Below are positions 37,601-37,981 of a stretch of 37,981 nucleotides of DNA, piece after piece. The notes under the pieces were generated by a model. The model worked only from the letters and a program-made list of their open reading frames with translations. It made no database searches and was not told where the DNA came from. How positions within the stretch are numbered: the first letter of the stretch is position 1; each line of letters starts with the position of its first letter. The position numbers were made by a program, and so were the translations under genes. This DNA comes from Streptococcus mitis SK579 (lineage in GTDB: Bacteria > Bacillota > Bacilli > Lactobacillales > Streptococcaceae). Location of the stretch: positions 1 to 37,981 of the forward strand of contig NZ_AJJL01000009.1 of NCBI RefSeq assembly GCF_000257905.1, given 5' to 3'.

Positions 37601-37829
37601 TAAACAAATTATTACTATGCGTAAAATAGAAGATGGTACTGCTATGAGACAATATTCTGCCGTTAGTGGAGAATGCCAAGGTATCGCAACAGTTGACAAA
37701 ACCACTTTAAAATATAGCTACACAGGAGATGATTTAGGACAATTCGCTTCGTTTGTAAAAGATACTTTAACTAAAAGTATTAAGCTGGGTAAAGAGTTGC
37801 CAGATAAATTTTCTTACGGTTTTGGATAA
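37587..37829 (+). CDS. Small protein after the MuF gene, possible immunity protein
   Basis: An 80-residue protein (MAKIDKQIITMRKIEDGTAM start, SYTGDDLGQFASFVKDTLTK C-terminal half) with strand-then-helix composition and no recognised domain. It overlaps the MuF gene by 14 bases, with the ribosome site CAGGAGG inside it, so translation is coupled. Small genes directly after MuF toxins can encode the immunity protein; that is the inferred role, with a minor structural protein as the alternative. Confidence 0.65.
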   Translation: MAKIDKQIITMRKIEDGTAMRQYSAVSGECQGIATVDKTTLKYSYTGDDLGQFASFVKDTLTKSIKLGKELPDKFSYGFG

Positions 37830-37846
37830 AGTGTTGAGGTATTATC

Positions 37847-37963
37847 ATGGAAGTGATGGTGCCACGAGATGAAATGCTAGTCATTCACTTTAACAAGGTG
37901 GGGATTCGTCAAGTTAAAAAGAATGAAAAAAATATGTCGACGCTTTACAAAAAGGGAAAATAA
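37847..37963 (+). CDS. Small basic phage protein, 38 residues
   Basis: MEVMVPRDEMLVIHFNKVGI start and a basic tail (VKKNEKNMSTLYKKGK). Ribosome site TTGAGG is weak. It sits 17 bases after the previous gene. Its 3' end contains a promoter-like sequence. No family recognised. Confidence 0.5.
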   Translation: MEVMVPRDEMLVIHFNKVGIRQVKKNEKNMSTLYKKGK

Positions 37964-37972
37964 TGCTATACT
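37944..37972 (+). promoter_or_regulatory. Promoter-like sequence at the window end
   Basis: TTTACA (37944-37949), a 17-base spacer, TGC-TATACT (hexamer 37967-37972). The arrangement is near-consensus, and its transcript would begin at about the last base of the window. Confidence 0.6.
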
Positions 37973-37981
37973 CTTGGTAAA

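Overview
The window comes from a mitis-group Streptococcus (S. mitis, S. pneumoniae or a close relative). This rests on the gene order HD hydrolase / DUF1934 / ylxM-ffh / uraA / rsmG / lemA-htpX, on a tmRNA whose tag reads AKNNTSYALAA, and on AT-rich DNA with Gram-positive ribosome binding sites. Everything was read by eye; no database search or folding program was run.

Bases 1-14434 are host chromosome. An AT-rich AbiV-type abortive-infection gene lies at the left edge. Housekeeping genes follow: a Cof/YidA phosphatase and an HD hydrolase (minus), DUF1934, ylxM and ffh (plus), uracil permease behind a PyrR attenuator and rsmG (minus), lemA-htpX (plus), rlmB and def (minus), then a CapA-like protein, a HAD phosphatase, an SGNH hydrolase and ssrA (plus). 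Three of these genes (HD, ylxM, rlmB) have a -10 box only 6-7 bases before the ATG and look leaderless.

From the 3' end of ssrA (attL) to the window end lies a temperate siphophage-type prophage, cut off in its head genes. The lysogeny arm is on the minus strand: cI, immA, an OLD-like ATPase with a TOPRIM-like C-terminus, a D12 adenine methyltransferase, then integrase. The ATPase/methyltransferase pair appears to be co-transcribed with the repressor. To the right of cI are two tandem Fst/par-type type I toxin-antitoxin modules with toxins of 29 and 34 codons. The rightward early region holds two HTH regulators, an AntA/B antirepressor, a frameshifted replication initiator followed by iteron-like repeats, RecT, a RecB-like nuclease, RusA, DUF1642, YopX, DUF1372, a frameshifted DUF3310 gene, an SPFH/prohibitin protein and a DUF1492 late regulator. 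Three reverse-strand genes in this region (a 43-residue basic protein, an Abi-alpha/DUF4393 protein and a 74-residue unknown) each carry their own promoter and a related 5' hairpin leader, as expected of moron cassettes.

A tRNA-Ser(GCU) and tRNA-like sequences lie between the late regulator and the packaging genes. TerS, TerL, an SPP1-type portal and a MuF-domain head protein follow. The MuF protein has an unusual C-terminal extension and a small overlapping downstream gene, which could be a MuF toxin/immunity pair.

The strongest candidates for an under-described system are (i) the OLD ATPase + D12 methyltransferase cargo in the cI operon, (ii) the three reverse-strand cassettes with a shared promoter-hairpin leader, (iii) the paired Fst modules, and (iv) the MuF C-terminal domain with its small neighbour.
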